Source of the DNA: an uncultured Clostridia bacterium
GTDB lineage: Bacteria > Bacillota > Clostridia > Lachnospirales > CAG-274
DNA: 5,704 nt
NCBI GenBank assembly: GCA_947589405.1
Contig: CANQBT010000119.1
Span: 1 to 5,704 of the forward strand
Direction: 5' to 3'
The notes below the pieces were generated by a model, which was not told the DNA's origin, made no database searches, and saw nothing but the letters and a program-made list of their open reading frames with translations. Position 1 is the stretch's first letter, and every line of letters starts with the position of its first letter. The position numbers and the translations under genes are program-made. Below, piece after piece: positions 5,222-5,704 of the stretch.

Positions 5222-5704
5222 ATTCTACCTTTTCAATTTCATCAATAGACTGAGCTTCAGCGTTTTCATCGGCTTCGTTTACCTCGTCATATACGAGAGA
5301 ATACACGGTGTATGCTGAGCCCTTGTCAATTACAGTTTCGGGATTTACAATCGGAATAGTGTCGCCCCACAGGTTCAGAAGAGCGGCATAGCTTTCCCTT
5401 GCATAGGGCTTTATTTCCTCTTCTCTGCCGTAGCTGTCAAGAACTGCCGTATCCGTATTCAGCTCAACGCCTGCTGTCTTTAAAGCTCTTGCAGTAATAG
5501 TGCAAAGGTCCTGAATAGTCAAAGCTCCGCTAGGGTTAAAATTGCCTTTGTCATCGCCTGTTACGATGCCAAGCTTCTTAGCTGTGGATATAGCAGTTGT
5601 ATCGGAGCTGAGCACATCTACATCAAAGAATGTTTCACCCATATTTTCCGCATATTCTCCGCCTATTGCCCTTACTATACCATATGTAAAATCATATCTT
5701 GATA
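5220..5704 (-). CDS. S-layer homology (SLH) domain protein, C-terminal part, runs off right edge
   Basis: This is the C-terminal 160 residues of a larger exported protein; the frame is open through the right edge, so the N-terminus, signal peptide and any functional domain are missing. The visible part ends one SLH repeat (residues 1-14, SRYDFTYGIVRAIG) and contains a clear complete one (about 25-80: FFDVD, then AKKLGIVTGDDKGNFNPSG, then an LTIQDL-CTI helix). A third, divergent one follows (about 87-140: YGREEEIKPYA, a central NLWGD, NPETVIDKG) that lacks the usual T-R-A/G-E segment. The last 22 residues are rich in Asp/Glu. SLH triplets bind secondary cell-wall polysaccharide non-covalently and hold proteins at the surface. 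The Met at 5642 is internal, because in-frame SLH sequence continues upstream of it. The gene is followed directly by a terminator and then a sortase. Confidence 0.85.
   Translation of the reverse strand, partial: SRYDFTYGIVRAIGGEYAENMGETFFDVDVLSSDTTAISTAKKLGIVTGDDKGNFNPSGALTIQDLCTITARALKTAGVELNTDTAVLDSYGREEEIKPYARESYAALLNLWGDTIPIVNPETVIDKGSAYTVYSLVYDEVNEADENAEAQSIDEIEKVE

Noticed and set aside
5220..5642. Treating the Met at 5642 as the start of a small complete gene.
   Set aside because: The same frame stays open to the right edge and reads as the end of a preceding SLH repeat, so the gene is cut by the window.

Overview
The window is AT-rich and gene-dense. Every supported gene lies on the minus strand, so transcription runs from the right edge (5704) to the left edge (1). 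The content points to a low-GC Gram-positive, most likely an anaerobic or gut-type member of the Clostridia. The evidence is a C-terminal S-layer-homology (SLH) protein, a class B sortase, strong GGAGG-type ribosome binding sites, frequent ATA isoleucine codons, TAA on all six complete stops, and an ACT/UPF0237 plus PFL-like/UPF0210 gene pair known from other Firmicutes. Genus cannot be read from the sequence.

Right part (4472-5704), cell surface: the C-terminal 160 residues of a cell-wall-binding SLH protein run in from beyond the right edge. A perfect 14-bp hairpin terminator (5191-5221) overlaps its stop codon. A class B sortase gene follows, and its Shine-Dalgarno directly abuts the terminator. 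There is no room for a promoter between terminator and sortase, so sortase expression probably depends on read-through or on a promoter further upstream.

Middle and left part (1-4471), a second transcription unit: a good sigma-A-type promoter with an extended -10 (4436-4464) sits just after the sortase stop. It heads a tightly packed run of ACT regulator (UPF0237), PFL-like UPF0210 protein, aminoacyl-histidine dipeptidase (PepD, M20C), AI-2E-family membrane transporter, and a short open frame at the left edge. That last frame starts inside the transporter's stop region (ATGAATAA overlap) and leaves the window; I do not recognise it. Gaps are 12 nt (ACT to PFL-like), 69 nt (PFL-like to pepD, containing a 15-bp hairpin) and 10 nt (pepD to transporter).

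Together, the second unit pairs a probable amino-acid-sensing ACT protein with an uncharacterised enzyme-like partner, a cytosolic dipeptidase and a membrane permease-like protein. This suggests a peptide or amino-acid salvage theme, but that link is inference from position only. No mobile element, CRISPR array, tRNA or rRNA was seen, and no intergenic stretch exceeds 70 nt. I found no clearly new system. The best leads are the conserved but functionally unknown ACT/UPF0210 pair, the unrecognised left-edge frame, and the two hairpins placed between genes.
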